From positions 54,858 through 118,857 of the forward strand of contig CAWITA010000013.1 in the NCBI GenBank assembly GCA_963838835.1: a stretch of 64,000 nt of DNA, given 5' to 3'. The notes under the pieces are model-generated. The model was not told the origin of the DNA. It saw only the letters and a list, made by a program, of their open reading frames with translations, and ran no database searches. The translations under genes were made by a program, and so were the position numbers. Source of the DNA: Bog-473 sp963838835 (lineage in GTDB: Bacteria; Actinomycetota; Acidimicrobiia; Acidimicrobiales; RAAP-2). Positions 1 through 9,387 of the stretch are shown here, piece after piece (the stretch's first letter is position 1; every line of letters begins with the position of its first letter).

Positions 1-683
1 TCGCGCTCACGACGGTGGAGGTGGCGGTGGCGCTGGCCCGGGCGGCGGCCGACGCCGACGGCGGGGTGCTGCTCACCATGGACGACATGGCCCGGGCCCG
101 CGACGGGCGGCTGTTCCACCAGGGCGCCGACGAGCACTACGACCAGATCAGCGCACTCATCAAGAGCGTGCGGGGCTCGGACCCCGACGCCGGCCTGTAC
201 TGGATGGCCCGCATGATCGAAGCGGGGGAGGACCCCCGTTTCCTGGCCCGGCGCATGGTGATCTTGGCCAGTGAGGACATCGGGCTGGCCGACCCCCAGG
301 CGCTGCTCGTGGCGGAGGCCGCCGCCCGCGCCGTCGAGTACGTGGGGCTGCCCGAGGCGGCCCTGAACCTGGCCGAGGCGGTGATCTACCTGGCCCGGGC
401 GCCCAAGTCCAACGCCGTCACCGTGGCGCTCGGCCGGGCCCAGGCCGACGTGCGCACGAGCGTGAGCCAGGAGGTCCCGTCACACCTGCGCGACGCCCAC
501 TACAAGGGCGCGGCCGCCCTGGGGCACGGCGAGGGATACGTCTACCCGCACGACGACCCCTCCGGGGTGGTCCGCCAGCAGTATCGTCCTGACGCGCTCG
601 AGGGCCGGGTGTACTACGAGCCGACGCCCCGCGATGCGGAAGCTGTGGACGGGACAAGCCGGAGCAGGGAGGCCGATTCGTGA
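1..683 (+). CDS. rarA: Replication-associated recombination protein A (RarA/MgsA), C-terminal part
   Basis: The reading frame is open from base 3, so the start lies left of the window. The 220 or so residues match the C-terminal half of the RarA AAA+ ATPase, a clamp-loader-like protein acting at stalled replication forks. Recognisable blocks are YDQISALIKSVRGSDPDAGL, ARRMVILASEDIGLADP and APKSNAVTVALGRA, followed by the terminal HLRDAHY and GYVYPHD segments. The Walker motifs are outside the window. The stop overlaps the GTG start of the next gene (GTGA), so the two may be co-transcribed. Identification is firm; only the N-terminus is missing. Confidence 0.93.
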   Translation, partial: ALTTVEVAVALARAAADADGGVLLTMDDMARARDGRLFHQGADEHYDQISALIKSVRGSDPDAGLYWMARMIEAGEDPRFLARRMVILASEDIGLADPQALLVAEAAARAVEYVGLPEAALNLAEAVIYLARAPKSNAVTVALGRAQADVRTSVSQEVPSHLRDAHYKGAAALGHGEGYVYPHDDPSGVVRQQYRPDALEGRVYYEPTPRDAEAVDGTSRSREADS

Positions 684-3554
684 ACCGGGGTCATCGGAGG
701 CGCGCGCTGCTCGCGGGGGCCGTTGGCGCGGTGCTGCTCGGTGCCGGGGTGCTCGCCCCCGCAGCGGGGGCCGCTGCGGCGCCCGGGCAGCGTCGGGTCC
801 CGCTACCCCAGGCGGCGCCCGAGATCCCCGCCGGGGCGAAGGCCCTCGGGACGGCGCCCTCGGGGCAGGTCCTCGACCTCGACGTGGTCCTGGCCGGTCA
901 GAACGCTGCGGGCCTGGCGCAGGCGGTGGCGGCCGTGTCCACCCCCGGCTCGCCCGACTACCGCCACTACCTCAGCGCGGCCCAGTACGCGGCCGAGTTC
1001 GGGCCCAGCGCGACCGAGGTCGCCCAGGTGAGCGAGGATCTGCGCGGCGGAGGGACTGACGGTCGGCACCGCGCTCACGGGCAGCGATCTGCTGCCCGTG
1101 AGCGGGACGACCGCGGTGGTGTCGGCCGCCTTCGGCACGCCTTTGGAGTCCGTGCAGCCGCCACAGCAACAAGAAGAGGCGCGGGCGATCGTGAACACCG
1201 CGACGCCCCAGGTCCCCGCCTCTCTCTCGGGCGCCGTCACCGGCGTCGTCGGCCTCAACGGTCTGTTCCACGAACACTCCATGCTCGTGCACGCGCACAC
1301 TGCTCCTGCGGTCGGTGGCGCCCCGGGCCCGAGTGCCGGCGCCGGCCCTGCCGTCGTCGCCCACGCCGCGACGCCCCAGGCCTGCCCCGCCGCGCAGGGT
1401 CAGGCGTTCGGCGGGTCGTACACCTCCACGCAGATGTCCTCCCTCTTCGGGCTGGACCAATTGTTCGGCCAGGGGCGCACGGGTGTCGGGCAGTCGATCG
1501 CCATCGTGGAGTTCGAGCCGTATCTCGCGAGCGACTTCTCGACGTTCGAATCGTGCTACGGCCTGTCGAACCCGATCCGCAACGTGATCGTCGACGGCGG
1601 GCCCGGCGGGCCGGCCGAGGGCATGGGCGAGGCGGCCCTCGACACGGAGCTCGCCGCGGTGAACGCGCCCTCCGCCTCGCTCGTGGTGTACGAGGCTCCG
1701 AACAACAACGATGTCGCCGCCATGGACCTGTTCAACCGGATCGCCAGCGACGACAGCTCGCAGGTGGTCACGACGAGCTGGGGGAACTGCGAGGCCTATT
1801 CCGCCAGTGACATCCAACCGGAGAGCCAGGTGTTCGCGCGCATGGCGCTGCAGGGTCAGACGGTCATCGCCGCGTCGGGTGACGCGGGGTCCGAGGACTG
1901 CTACCCCAACGACGGCTCGACCGGACTCGCGGTGGACGACCCGGGGTCACAGCCGGACGTGCTGAGCGCCGGGGGCACCGCCATGACCAGCCCCTCGGCT
2001 TCCTCCCAGGTCGTGTGGAACGACTGCTTCAACTACCTGGCCCACGCGAATGTCTCGGGGTGCGCCAGTCAGGCCACCGGCGCTGGCGGCGGCGGCTACT
2101 CGATGGAGTGGCCCGCCAACCCGGGGCAACCCGCGTCGGGCCCGGCGTGCACGCGTGTGCCCCGGTCGTGCCGCGCCGTGCCCGACATCGCCTACCCCGC
2201 CGATCCGTCCGCCGGCGGGGTCGTGGCCTATTCGAGCGCCCAACACGGGTGGTCCGCCTTCGGCGGCACCAGCGTCGCTGCGCCCACCAACGCGGGGCTC
2301 TTCGCCGACACCAACCAGGGCTGCTTCAGCCCGCTCGGCCGCGTCGGCCCCGCGCTCTACGCGGCCGCCGGTGCGAGCGCGTCCAACTTCACCGACATCA
2401 CGGACGGGAACAACGACCTCACCGACACCAACGGCGGCGACTTCCCCGCGGCGCCGGGCTTCGACCCGGCGAGCGGGCTGGGCTCCCCGGTCGACCAGAA
2501 CCTGGCCCTCGCCCTGCAGGGGGCGGACGGGTGCCCGTCGGTGGCGTCGGTCAGCCCCAACACGGGGCCGGTGAGCGCCAGCGGCGCCATCACGATCACC
2601 GGGGGTGGCTTCGCCAACGCGACGTCGGTCGCGTTCGGCTCGGTCGGTGCGGGCCACATCATCTCCCAGACAGAGACCTCCATCACGGTCGTCCCGCCCA
2701 ACGCACCCGACCCCATGTGCGTCGGGGTCACGGTCGGCAACTCGCAGGGCATCTCGGCCACGTCCTCCGCCGATGAGTACGGCTTCGGGGGCGACCTCGA
2801 CTGTGGCCTGGGTTACCGCATCGTCGCCTCCGACGGCGGTGTCTTCGACTACGGGGACGCCACCTTCTGGGGCAGCACCGGTGGCGTGCACCTCAACCAA
2901 CCCGTGGTGGGCATGGCCGTCACGCCCAGCACCAACGGGTACTGGCTCGTCGCCTCCGACGGTGGCATCTTCACCTTCGGCGACGCCCGGTTCTTCGGGT
3001 CCACGGGCGCGATGCACCTCAACCAACCGGTCGTGGGCATGGCGGCCACGCCCGACGGCGGCGGCTACTGGCTGGTCGCCTCCGACGGCGGCATCTTCAG
3101 TTTCGGCGACGCCCGGTTCTTCGGGTCCACGGGCGCCCTGCACCTCAACCAACCGGTCGTGGGCATGGCGGCCACGCCCGACGGCGGCGGCTACTGGCTG
3201 GTCGCCTCCGACGGCGGCATCTTCGCCTACGGGGACGCGGTCTTCCACGGCTCGGCGGGCTCGCTCGTCCTGAACTCGCCGGTCGTCGGCATGGCGGCCG
3301 GGCCCGGCGGCGGCTACTGGCTGGTGGGCGCGGACGGCGGGATCTTCGACTACGGCAACGCCGGCTTCTTCGGCTCGGCCGGGGACCTGCGGCTGAACAA
3401 GCCCGTGGTCGGCATGGCGGCCACGCCCGACGGCGGCGGCTACTGGCTGGTGGGCGCGGACGGCGGGATCTTCACGTACGGCGACGCGGCGTTCTACGGG
3501 TCGACCGGGAGCATCGTGCTGAACAAGCCCATCGTGGGCATGTCGTCGTCCTGA
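680..3554 (+). pseudogene. Secreted S53 (kumamolisin-type) peptidase with IPT domain and C-terminal repeats, frameshifted
   Basis: The GTG start overlaps the rarA stop. A signal peptide (RRRALLAGAVGAVLLGAGVLA) is followed by a pro-kumamolisin activation domain. Near 1044-1049 one extra G (cgcggcg where cgcgcg would keep frame) moves the frame; downstream it continues with LTVGTALTGSDLLPVSG and stays open to 3554. The S53 catalytic domain shows the Glu (codon 1629-1631), the Asp four residues later (1641-1643) and the Ser in GGTSVAAP (2271-2273). The calcium-site region FTDITDGNND precedes a FDPASGLGSP segment. An IPT/TIG domain (about 2540-2780) and six 42-residue repeats follow. Corrected length is about 957 aa. 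It is probably an exported acid-active endopeptidase. The frameshift lies in the propeptide, so the enzyme would be lost if it is real; a sequencing error is equally possible. Confidence 0.85.
2811..3551 (+). repeat. Six tandem 42-residue repeats (GYWLVASDGGIF..GDA.F.GS.G...LN.PVVGM)
   Basis: About 126 bp units encode GYRIV/GYWLV, then A(S)DGGIF, a GDA/GNA turn, FFGS(T/A)G, LN(Q/K)PVVGMA and a DGG linker. Units 2 and 3 are almost identical in DNA, which suggests recent duplication or gene conversion; unit 4 is one residue shorter. Such repeats cap many secreted proteins of acidimicrobial genomes and probably fold as a beta-propeller or cell-wall/carbohydrate-binding module; the fold is inference. 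Confidence 0.85.
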
Positions 3555-3595
3555 GCCGGCCCCGACGCCGTTTTTGCCCCCGGTAAGCTGGCGCG

Positions 3596-6178
3596 ATGGA
3601 CGCCAACGGACTGAGGGCGGCCTTCACGCGCTACTTCTTCGACCGGGGCCACACGGTCGTCCCGTCGGCCAGCTTGATCCCGCACGACCCCTCGGTGCTC
3701 TTCACGATCGCCGGCATGGTGCCGTTCAAGCCGTACTTCTTGGGCGAAGAGCCCGCGCCCTGGCCCCGGGCCACCTCCATCCAGAAGTGCTTCCGGACCC
3801 CCGACATCGACATCATCGGCACGGACACCTACCACTGCACCTTCTTCGAGATGCTGGGCAACTTCAGTTTCGGTGACTACTTCAAGGACCAGGCCATCCC
3901 GCTGGCCTGGGAGCTGCTCACCGACGTCTTCGGCCTCGACGGCGACCGGCTCTGGGTCACGGTCCACGAGAGCGACGACGAGGCCGAGGCGATTTGGGTC
4001 GACCAGGTCGGAGTCCGGCCCGAGCGGATCCAGCGCATGGGCGACGAGGACAACTTCTGGGCCATGGGCGACGTCGGGCCCTGCGGGCCCGACTCGGAGC
4101 TCTTCTTCGACAAGGGGGAGTCCTACGGCCACGACGGCGGGCCCAAGCACGGGGGCACGCAGCGCTTCGTCGAGATCTGGAACCTGGTCTTCATGCAGTT
4201 CAACCGGGACGACGGGGGGCGCCTGACCGACCTGCCGCGCAAGAACATCGACACCGGCGCCGGTCTGGAGCGGATCCTGCCCATCCTCCAAGGTCACGAC
4301 TCGATCTTCGACACCGACCTGTTCCGGCCGATCATCGAGACGGCCGCCTCCCTCCTCGGGACCGCCTACGGGACCGACGCCCGCGCCGACGTGGCCCTGC
4401 GCGTCCTGGCGGACCACGGGAGGGCGTTCTCCATGCTCGTCGCCGACGGCGTCCTGCCGGCGAACGAGGGCCGCGGCTACGTGCTCCGCCGCGTGGTGCG
4501 GCGGGCCGTGATGGCAGCCCGGCGCATGGGAGTCGACCAGCCCATCACCCCGTCGTTGGTGGAGGCGGTCACCGCGGTGCTCGGACAGGCGTACCCCGCC
4601 TTGGTCGCCCAGCGCGACCTCATCACCGACGTGGTGGCGCGCGAGGAAGCCGGCTTCGACCGCACCCTGCGGGCGGGGTTGAGCCGGCTCGAGGAGGCGC
4701 TCGGCACCGGGGCGAAGGTGCTCGGAGGTGACGTCGCCTTCACCCTGCACGACACACACGGCTTCCCGGTCGAGCTGACCGAGGAGCTCGCGCGCGATGC
4801 GGGCGTCGAGGTCGACCGGGCGGGCTTCGACGCCGCCATGGCCGCGCAACGCGAGCGGGCGCGCGCGGCGGCGAGGTCGTCCCGGGCCGGTGACGAGGCG
4901 GCGTATCGAACCCTTCTCGACGCCGAGGGGCCGACGACCTTCGTGGGGCGCGGCCTGGAGAACTACGAGGTGCCGGCCCGGGTGGTCGCCGTCCTCCAGG
5001 GCGAATCCGGTGCGGCGGGGGAGTCCGGCCCGATCGAGATCTTCTTGGACCGGACGCCGTTCTACGCCGACGCCGGTGGTCAGGTGGGCGACACCGGCAC
5101 GATCGTGACCGAGTCGGGCCGCGCCGACGTGTACGACACGGTCTTCGCCGTGCCGGGGCTGGTGGCGCACCGGGCGCGGCTGCGCGACGGCGAGGTGCGG
5201 GCGGGGCAGGACGCGCTGGCGACGATCGACAAGGAGCGCCGGGAGGCCATCCGACGCAACCACACCGCGACACACTTGCTGCACGCCTCGTTGCGCGCGG
5301 TCTTGGGCGACCACGTGCGCCAGCAGGGCTCGCTGGTGTCGCCCGACTACCTGCGCTTCGACTTCTCGCACCACGGCCAGCCGACGCGCGAGGAGCTCGA
5401 CGAGGTCTTCGCACGGGCCAACGACGCCGTACTGACCGACGTGAGGGTCGAGACCACGGAGACCTCGCGCCAGGAGGCGGAGCAGATGGGGGCCATCGCC
5501 TTCTTCGGCGACAAGTACGGTGCCTCGGTGCGCGTCGTGCAGGCCGGCCCGACGTCGCTCGAATTCTGTGGCGGGACGCACGTCGACTCCCTCGGGCAGA
5601 TCGGTCCCATCACGTTGCTGTCGGAAGGATCGATCGGCTCCAACACGCGGCGCATCTTTGCGCTGACCGGCCACGCCTCGCTCCAGCGGGCCCTGGAGCG
5701 GGAACGGCTGGTGCAGTCGGCGGCGGAGCTCTTGCGCACCGAACCGGACGAGTTGCTCGCGGCCATCGGGCGGATGACGCAGCGCCAGCGCGAGGCCGAG
5801 AGGGAGCTCTCTCGTCTGCGCCAGCAAGCGAGCGAAGCGGAGGCGAGGACCCTGGCCGAGTCGGCCGCCGCCGACGGCGGCGTCGTGGTGGCTCGGCGGG
5901 ACAACGTGGAGCCCGACGCGCTGCGGACGCTGGCCCAAGCGGTCCGGCGTCACGACGGGGTGCGGGCGGTGGTGCTCGCCGGCTCGCCCGATGGGGCGAA
6001 GGTGGCGATCGCCGCGGCGACCGGGGGCTCGCCCGACGCCACCCAGCTCGTTCGCGCGCTCGGTGCCATGGTGGGAGGCGGCGGCGGCGGCTCGGCCGAC
6101 GTGGCGCTCGCGGGGGGCAAGGACCCGGCGCAGATCGAGGCGGCGTTGGCCGAGGCGCAGCGACTTCTGTCCGCGTGA
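3596..6178 (+). CDS. alaS: Alanine--tRNA ligase
   Basis: 860 residues, the normal length for bacterial AlaRS, starting at the ATG of MDANGLRAAFTRYFFDRGHT. The class II catalytic domain occupies roughly residues 1-240 and includes the characteristic GMVPFKPYFLGEE and FEMLGNFSFGDYFK blocks. The tRNA-recognition segment contains GRGYVLRRVVRRAV. The editing domain has the zinc-type HTATHLLH (about 556-563) and CGGTH (658-662) motifs, and the C-terminal oligomerisation/DHHA1 part contains GGGGGGSADVA. It charges tRNA-Ala and clears mischarged Ser/Gly. Its stop overlaps ruvX. The antisense strand is open for a long stretch, but that is a GC-bias shadow. Confidence 0.98.
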   Translation: MDANGLRAAFTRYFFDRGHTVVPSASLIPHDPSVLFTIAGMVPFKPYFLGEEPAPWPRATSIQKCFRTPDIDIIGTDTYHCTFFEMLGNFSFGDYFKDQAIPLAWELLTDVFGLDGDRLWVTVHESDDEAEAIWVDQVGVRPERIQRMGDEDNFWAMGDVGPCGPDSELFFDKGESYGHDGGPKHGGTQRFVEIWNLVFMQFNRDDGGRLTDLPRKNIDTGAGLERILPILQGHDSIFDTDLFRPIIETAASLLGTAYGTDARADVALRVLADHGRAFSMLVADGVLPANEGRGYVLRRVVRRAVMAARRMGVDQPITPSLVEAVTAVLGQAYPALVAQRDLITDVVAREEAGFDRTLRAGLSRLEEALGTGAKVLGGDVAFTLHDTHGFPVELTEELARDAGVEVDRAGFDAAMAAQRERARAAARSSRAGDEAAYRTLLDAEGPTTFVGRGLENYEVPARVVAVLQGESGAAGESGPIEIFLDRTPFYADAGGQVGDTGTIVTESGRADVYDTVFAVPGLVAHRARLRDGEVRAGQDALATIDKERREAIRRNHTATHLLHASLRAVLGDHVRQQGSLVSPDYLRFDFSHHGQPTREELDEVFARANDAVLTDVRVETTETSRQEAEQMGAIAFFGDKYGASVRVVQAGPTSLEFCGGTHVDSLGQIGPITLLSEGSIGSNTRRIFALTGHASLQRALERERLVQSAAELLRTEPDELLAAIGRMTQRQREAERELSRLRQQASEAEARTLAESAAADGGVVVARRDNVEPDALRTLAQAVRRHDGVRAVVLAGSPDGAKVAIAAATGGSPDATQLVRALGAMVGGGGGGSADVALAGGKDPAQIEAALAEAQRLLSA

Positions 6179-6612
6179 GCGGGGGCGGCCCGGGCCGGGT
6201 GGCCGCGCTCGACCTCGGGGCCAAGCGCATCGGGGTGGCGTTCAGCGACAGTGGGCGCACCCTGGCCAGTCCGTGGGGCACGATCGAGCGGAGCGGCGAT
6301 CCGGCCCGCGACCGGGGCGCCGTGCTCGAGGCGGTCCGCGCCGTCGAAGCGTCCGTCGTCGTCGTCGGGCTCCCCTTGAGCCTCTCGGGTGAGGCCGGTC
6401 CGGCGGCCCGGGCCGTCCTCGACGAGGCCGCGGCGCTGCGCGCGCTGCTCGAGCCCCTCGGTGTGTCGGTCGAGACCGCCGACGAGCGCTTCACGACCGT
6501 CGAGGCCGAGCGCTCCCTGCGGGCGGCCGGGCGCACGGGCAAGGCGGCCCGCAAGGTGGTCGACAGCGCGGCGGCGATGGTGCTCTTGCAGTCGTGGCTG
6601 GATCAGACGTGA
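6175..6612 (+). CDS. ruvX: Putative Holliday junction resolvase / pre-16S rRNA nuclease YqgF
   Basis: 145 residues with the RNase H-like YqgF fold: N-terminal ALDLGAKRIGVAFSD carrying the first acidic metal ligand, VVVGLPLSLSGEAG in the middle, and DERFTTVEAE plus the closing DSAAAMVLLQSWL. The GTG start overlaps the alaS stop by four bases, and its own stop overlaps the GTG start of mltG, so the three genes look like one transcript. The alaS-ruvX-mltG order is conserved in many Actinobacteria. The role is processing of the 16S rRNA precursor and/or recombination intermediates; the family evidence allows either. Confidence 0.95.
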   Translation: MSGGGPGRVAALDLGAKRIGVAFSDSGRTLASPWGTIERSGDPARDRGAVLEAVRAVEASVVVVGLPLSLSGEAGPAARAVLDEAAALRALLEPLGVSVETADERFTTVEAERSLRAAGRTGKAARKVVDSAAAMVLLQSWLDQT

Positions 6613-7799
6613 GCGGACCCGGTCAGGGCGGCGACGGGGACGAGAAGGACGAGGACCTGCCCTGGCCCCGACCGGAGCCCGGCGCGGAGCACGGCGTCGG
6701 CGTCGGCCCGGACGCGGACGGAGAGGGAGAAGAAGCCGAGGGCGCGTCGACGCGGGCAGAACGGCGGGCGGCGCATGCGTCCCGCGTGCACCGGCGCCGG
6801 CGGCTGGTGGCGGCGGTCGCCGGTGGGCTGCTCGTGCTGGTCCTCGCGTTCACGCTCTGGTACGAGCTCGAGTCGCACGCGCTCGGTCCCGAGGGACCCC
6901 AGGTCGTCGTGACCGTGCGCCAGGGTGAGTCGACGAACGCGATCATCTCTTCGTTGAACCAGCAGCACGTGATCGGCAGCTCGCTCGCCTTCCGGATCTC
7001 GGACTTCTTCCACGGCACGCCGACCGTTCTCCCCGGGAGCTACGCGCTCCATCAGAATCAGACCTTCGCCGAGGTGCGGGCCCTCCTCGCCGCGGGTCCC
7101 AACATCTACCCGGTGGACGTCCGGCCCGGGTTCACGCTGGCCGAGGTGGCCGCGCAGGTCGACACCGTTCCGGGGCACGCCCCCGGTGGCTTCGCGAAGG
7201 CGGCCGCCAGTGGGGCGGTGCACTCGCTCTTCTCGCCGCCGGGCTCCAACGACCTGGAGGGAATGCTCGGCACCGGCGAATACCTGATCCTGCCCGGGGA
7301 GGGCAACATCACGATCGTGCGCGCCATGGTGCAGCGCTTCGACCAGGACGCGCAGGCAGCGGGCCTGAGCACGGCCTCGGCGGCTGCGCTCGGCCTCAGT
7401 CCCTACGAGGTGATCACTGCCGCCTCCGTGGTGGAGAAGGAGGGGTACATCCCGGTCAACATGCCCGACGTGGCCCGGGTCATCTACAACCGGCTCGCCA
7501 ACGACATGCCGCTGCAGATGGACTCGACCGTCCTCTACGCCATCGGCCAGGACGGCGGCCCGGTGACGGCCAAGGACCTCAAGATCCAATCGCCGTACAA
7601 CACCTACCTGAACAACGGGCTGCCGCCCACCCCGATCTGCATGCCGTCGCACGACGCCCTGGCGGCGGCGCTGCACCCGCCGTCGGGCGCGTGGCTGTAC
7701 TTCGTGCTGGTCCAAAAGAACGGGGTGATGGCCTTCTCCGACACCTACGCCGGGCAACTGGCGAACGAGAAGCTCGCCCAGTCCCGTGGCCTTCCCTGA
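6609..7799 (+). CDS. mltG: Endolytic murein transglycosylase MltG (YceG family)
   Basis: I take the GTG at 6609, which overlaps the ruvX stop as GTGA; an in-frame GTG at 6594 is less likely. A charged cytoplasmic N-terminus of about 60 residues precedes one membrane span (RRRLVAAVAGGLLVLVLAFTLWY). An LysM-like segment (VVTVRQGESTNAIISSL) and the YceG domain follow. The catalytic glutamate is in AASVVEKEGY (Glu276 with this start), followed by VARVIYNRL and LQMDSTVLYA. The enzyme cleaves nascent glycan strands at the outer membrane face and sets glycan length. aroE follows with a 14-base overlap. Confidence 0.95.
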   Translation: MSGPGQGGDGDEKDEDLPWPRPEPGAEHGVGVGPDADGEGEEAEGASTRAERRAAHASRVHRRRRLVAAVAGGLLVLVLAFTLWYELESHALGPEGPQVVVTVRQGESTNAIISSLNQQHVIGSSLAFRISDFFHGTPTVLPGSYALHQNQTFAEVRALLAAGPNIYPVDVRPGFTLAEVAAQVDTVPGHAPGGFAKAAASGAVHSLFSPPGSNDLEGMLGTGEYLILPGEGNITIVRAMVQRFDQDAQAAGLSTASAAALGLSPYEVITAASVVEKEGYIPVNMPDVARVIYNRLANDMPLQMDSTVLYAIGQDGGPVTAKDLKIQSPYNTYLNNGLPPTPICMPSHDALAAALHPPSGAWLYFVLVQKNGVMAFSDTYAGQLANEKLAQSRGLP

Positions 7800-8700
7800 G
7801 CCGGTGGTCATCCCGTTCACGATGGAGGGCGCCCGCCACGACGTCGGACCGGACGTCACGATCGTCGGCGTGATCGGGAGTCCGGTCGCCCATTCACTCT
7901 CGCCGCTGCTGCACGCCAGCGCCTTCGCGGCCTTGGGCCTGGCCGACCGCTGGCGCTCCTACGCCTTTGAGGTCGCGCCCGGGGAGGCCACGGGTGCGCT
8001 CGAGGCGATGCGTCGGGCGGGCATCAGGGGGTTGTCGGTGACCATGCCGCACAAGGCGGCCGTCGCCGCCCTGGTCGACGAGTGCAGCGTGACCGCCCGC
8101 CGGCTCGACGCCGTGAACTGCGTCGACAACCGCGGCGGCTCGCTCTACGGGACCAACACCGACGGGGAGGGGTTCGTCGCCGCCCTGGCCCGCGGCGCCC
8201 GGTTCGACCCGGCGGGCCGGCGCTGCCTGGTCGTCGGTGCCGGCGGGGCGGCCCGGGCCGTCATCCTGGCTCTGGCCGAGGGCGGCGCCACCGCGGTGGC
8301 GGTCGTGAACCGGACGCCCGAGCGGGCGTTCCGGGCGGCCGACCTGGCCGGGTCCGCCGGCTCGGCCGTGTCGTTGACCGACCGCTCCGTCGCCGAGGCG
8401 GTGGGGGCGGCGGACCTGGTGGTCAACGCCACGCCGGTGGGAATGGCGGGTGGGCCGCCGGCGCGGGAGTGGCTCGTGCCACCGGGTCTGCTCGGCGCCG
8501 GACAGGTGGCGGTCGACCTGGTCTATGCGCCGCGGCCCACGCGCTGGCTCCGTGAGGCCGCGGCCGCGGGCGCGACGGCACTCGACGGCCTCGGGATGCT
8601 GGTGCACCAGGCGGCGGTGCAGCTTGGGTTGTGGACCGGCGTGGAGCCTCCGGTCGAGGCCATGTGGCAGGCGGCCGCGGCGGCCAGCGCACAGTGGTAA
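7786..8700 (+). CDS. aroE: Shikimate dehydrogenase
   Basis: Shikimate binding is seen in VIGSPVAHSLSPLLHASAF; the catalytic lysine lies in SVTMPHKAAV, and NTDGEGFVAAL carries the catalytic Asp. The NADP-binding glycine loop is GAGGAARAVILAL with a following NRTPERA. The protein closes with the family's GLGMLVHQAAVQLGLWTG. It reduces 3-dehydroshikimate in the chorismate pathway. The start is uncertain: GTG at 7786 overlaps mltG, while ATG at 7822 begins MEGARHDVGP closer to the conserved core. This is the last gene of the conserved left block; the next 650 bases hold only a gene remnant. Confidence 0.95.
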   Translation: MAFPEPVVIPFTMEGARHDVGPDVTIVGVIGSPVAHSLSPLLHASAFAALGLADRWRSYAFEVAPGEATGALEAMRRAGIRGLSVTMPHKAAVAALVDECSVTARRLDAVNCVDNRGGSLYGTNTDGEGFVAALARGARFDPAGRRCLVVGAGGAARAVILALAEGGATAVAVVNRTPERAFRAADLAGSAGSAVSLTDRSVAEAVGAADLVVNATPVGMAGGPPAREWLVPPGLLGAGQVAVDLVYAPRPTRWLREAAAAGATALDGLGMLVHQAAVQLGLWTGVEPPVEAMWQAAAAASAQW

Positions 8701-8792
8701 CCAGCGAGCCCGGCCGCCGCGCCAGGTAGACCAAGTCCACTCGTCGTTACTTGCGGCGACCCTAGTGGGGTGATGCGAGTATCGGTGGGGCT

Positions 8793-8991
8793 ATGACAAT
8801 CCACGGCGCATTCGTCCGAGGTTATGACACCACCTTGGTGAGCGACGCCCACACAACTGAAGATCACACCGCGTGGGGCGCACCGTCTCCCGACCAAGTC
8901 ATCGCGCACACGAACCTCTCCTGGCAAGACCAGGAGGCGCCGGGACGAGCGGCCGGGATGGTTGCGACCAAAAACATCGAGTTCGGAGGTT
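8793..8991 (+). pseudogene. Isochorismatase-family cysteine hydrolase, C-terminal remnant
   Basis: A short open stretch contains GYDTTLVSDAHTTEDHTAWG, then PDQVIAHTN and VATKNIEFGG. This matches the C-terminal third of isochorismatase-like cysteine hydrolases; the alanine/aspartate-rich SDAHTT segment is typical. The catalytic Asp, Lys and Cys of the N-terminal two thirds are absent, because the sequence begins only some 90 bases after aroE. It is therefore a remnant and not a working gene. Confidence 0.6.
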
Positions 8992-9387
8992 GGGGAGTCC
9001 GTCGTTGGCGACAGCGCCCCATACCCGGTGTGAGTTCAGGTGTACTGGGGAACTCCCTGCAGCATTCAGCATCGGCGCATATGCGCTCGCTCATCACGAC
9101 GCTTTCGGACAACCACTCACCATCGTGAGCGCCTACGGAGCCATGCGATTCGATGCCGGCCTCAACCGGCTCAACGCGGGCAGGAGCATCGTTCTGGCGG
9201 CGAACACCCTGTTTGAACCGTTCCCGCAGGTCGCCGGGTTTGAGGGTTTGGTCGGCCACCTCAGGGGACCCCGAAGGGGTAGTAGCACGAGATAGACGAG
9301 GGCGGCTAACCGCCTCGACGGCTCCCGTCTGAGCAGTCAGACTGCGAGCACTAGGTGGTCGATGCGTCCTCGGAGGTCCTGGGTGAC
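8992..9387. other. Intergenic, no gene recognised
   Basis: Several short open frames exist on both strands but none shows a recognisable motif or convincing start. The only clear signal is a GGAGGT ribosome-binding site at 9372-9377 serving the permease that starts at 9388. Confidence 0.5.

Noticed and set aside
2811..3551. CRISPR-like regular repeat
   Set aside because: The 126-bp periodicity is coding: six in-frame 42-residue protein repeats with no unique spacers. No CRISPR array or cas gene was seen anywhere in the window.
3494..5953. A very long open frame antisense to alaS
   Set aside because: High GC at codon position three makes the antisense strand of real genes open; composition is Arg/Gly/Val/His-rich without any domain, and alaS on the plus strand is beyond doubt. 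The same applies to long antisense frames over mltG (6603-7859), the IS3 element (46212-47459) and hydroxylase 2 (60031-61179).
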